From contig OY754464.1 in NCBI GenBank assembly GCA_963575645.1, forward strand, positions 45,374,192 to 45,438,191: a DNA stretch of 64,000 nt, given 5' to 3'. A model generated the notes under the pieces. It was not told the origin of the DNA, did not search any database, and saw only the letters and a list, made by a program, of their open reading frames with translations. Below are positions 62,546-64,000 of this stretch, piece after piece; position 1 is the stretch's first letter, and every line of letters begins with the position of its first letter. The position numbers and the translations under genes are program-made. The stretch is from Xanthostigma xanthostigma. Its lineage: Eukaryota; Arthropoda; Insecta; Raphidioptera; Raphidiidae.

Positions 62546-64000
62546 AACCGACTTTACAGACAACCAATGTTTTTTTTTCGATAAGTCAGCGCCAGGAAGA
62601 CTGTTGGGGATAAAACGCTGAATTAATGGGCGCCTCTTCTCATTTGTTTCTTCTTAGTTCAAACCATACTAAGAGATCTAACTTACTGCAGTATCATCAC
62701 GGCGTGCCTTCGCGTGTGTAAATTAAATGTTGTTATTTAAAAACTCCCTTTAAATAATTTGCTTAATTAGGAAGTCTCGTTCATTTCGTTGTATCCCTCA
62801 AATCCCGAAAAGTTGTTGACATTTTTTTCTGTTAGGTATTATTATAAATTGGGACTCGGTTATCGGATGATTTAAAAATTACAGAATTTTGGCCAGAAAT
62901 TGAGAAAACGGTAAATCTGTGCGCTCGTTCTTTCAAATTTATAATTAATTATTATACCACTTAATCGCGTCACTCATCTGATTACCAATTAAGAATTAAT
63001 CTGATTTGCGTTTGGGCAAATCCGGACCTACATGCCTAAACTTTCCTCAAGAAATAAGCTATCGAATGGTAAAAACGACATAGGAAGTCAATTTTGTTTT
63101 CACCTGGACGAAGCCAAAAAGGGCAATTATTATAGATATCAATAAGCCATCGAGTGATGAAAACCGCATTCAAATCCGTTCAGTGGTTCTCATATTTTTA
63201 GCATACAAACAGACGCGAACGGAAACTTTCTTTGATATATCAATAAGTAGGTACTGATAACGCTGGTGGATTGTCGGAAGAAAACAGAATGTTGATGTCA
63301 GTATCTTATGGAATTGGCATTGTCCTGTCGCCGAATTGACTGGAATTTTGAGCACTGCTAACGTTGAGGAACCCGTCACTGGACACAAAGTCAGTTTAGT
63401 TTTCATACATACATTCGTTTGCGTCGCTTACCGTGCCGTGTGTGGCCGTGCGTGTGTGAGTTTGGTGTTTATGTAATAAAAACTTGACAGTGATTTATAC
63501 CGGAAGTGTTAATTTCACGTAAATGCGCAAGGGTCAGGTAACGTGTACGAGTGTACGACAACAACTCCGAACAACGGACAACCTTTACTGCCTGTACTTG
63601 CAACACAACATACAACCATACTGTATAATGGATATACTGTTTTTTTTTTTAATAATTCATATTTTTTCAACTGAAAAATTAACTGAAAATTTCGCCTGTT
63701 TTTAGTTTTAAATCTAAAATTTTCAAAACTTTCTAATGGTAACCAAATTTAATAACAAAATCTTCTTCATTGGAAGGATTTCTAAAAACATACCACTTCT
63801 ACATCAAAACAGATATGTTTAGAAAGGAGCGTGTTCTCATCGAAATAAGCGGCCTTTTTTTAACAAGTATTATTGTGAGTTCTGAGGGATTTGACATTTT
63901 ATCAAAACTATAAAGTTTAGAAAAAAAATGTTTAACAAAACTTTCTTGAAAAAATAATCATAATAATAAGCCGTTATTAAAAGTATACTATTAATTTATA
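62546..64000. other. Intergenic sequence to the window edge
   Basis: No gene recognised. 63305-63345 has a lone GTCCTGTCGCCGAATTGACTG block resembling the terminal sequence of the THAP-type elements. 63905-64000 is a unit of the CGCATGCGC repeat family. Confidence 0.4.

Overview
The window looks like AT-rich, intron-containing insect DNA, mostly intergenic and densely packed with nested transposons. A lepidopteran source is my best guess. It rests only on recall of repeat families: a GACGGACAGCGG-type repeat at 2.3 kb, Helitron-like repeats at 10.7 and 17.7 kb, and a short-period repeat at 48 kb. The only convincing host coding sequence is one collagen-type (Gly-X-Y) exon on the minus strand at 30231-30570, bounded by a good splice acceptor and donor. 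No rRNA, intact tRNA, CRISPR array or prokaryotic operon was seen.

Layout. 0-10 kb: a 5'-truncated LINE, a Harbinger remnant, several foldback or MITE elements, an hAT MITE with perfect 8-bp target duplications, a solo LTR, and a foldback whose ends are 14-bp minisatellites. 10-19.5 kb: Helitron-like repeats, a tRNA-Lys fragment, a THAP-exon element, a non-autonomous LTR element primed by tRNA-Trp, two abutting palindromes, a LINE inserted in a Helitron, and a Penelope-like fragment. 19.8-24.8 kb: a decayed hAT element split by a decayed Ty3/gypsy element. 25-29 kb: two tandem 644-bp palindromes and other TIR repeats. 29-40 kb: a MADF-domain element, the collagen exon, a LINE nested in a TIR repeat, THAP-type foldbacks, unannotated AT-rich DNA and an 871-bp palindrome. 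40.3-47.9 kb: a large element with about 0.6-kb terminal inverted repeats and remnants of a multi-exon, Cys/His-rich transposon protein; a second copy of the family and two foldbacks are nested inside it. 48-51.7 kb: tandem repeats and another long foldback. 51.7-61.05 kb: an apparently intact Ty3/gypsy retrotransposon on the minus strand. 61-64 kb: MITEs and a possible THAP exon start.

The most interesting object is the intact retrotransposon at 51744-61050. It has 882-bp LTRs that read as identical, a GAGC target duplication, a tRNA-Leu-type primer site, a polypurine tract, gag with two zinc knuckles, and a Pol with all catalytic residues. After the integrase, Pol carries a complete macrodomain of the TARG1/OARD1 (ALC1-like, DarG-related) type with the catalytic Lys and Asp in place. 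Gag and Pol overlap in the -1 relation, with a T TTA AAC slippery heptamer followed by a stem-loop. This amounts to a mobile element carrying its own predicted ADP-ribosyl-hydrolase.

A second theme is a hammerhead-ribozyme-like motif (CYGAAGA ... GAAACGTT). It is found at several loci, in a Penelope-like fragment and in foldback elements, with flanking helices that co-vary between loci.
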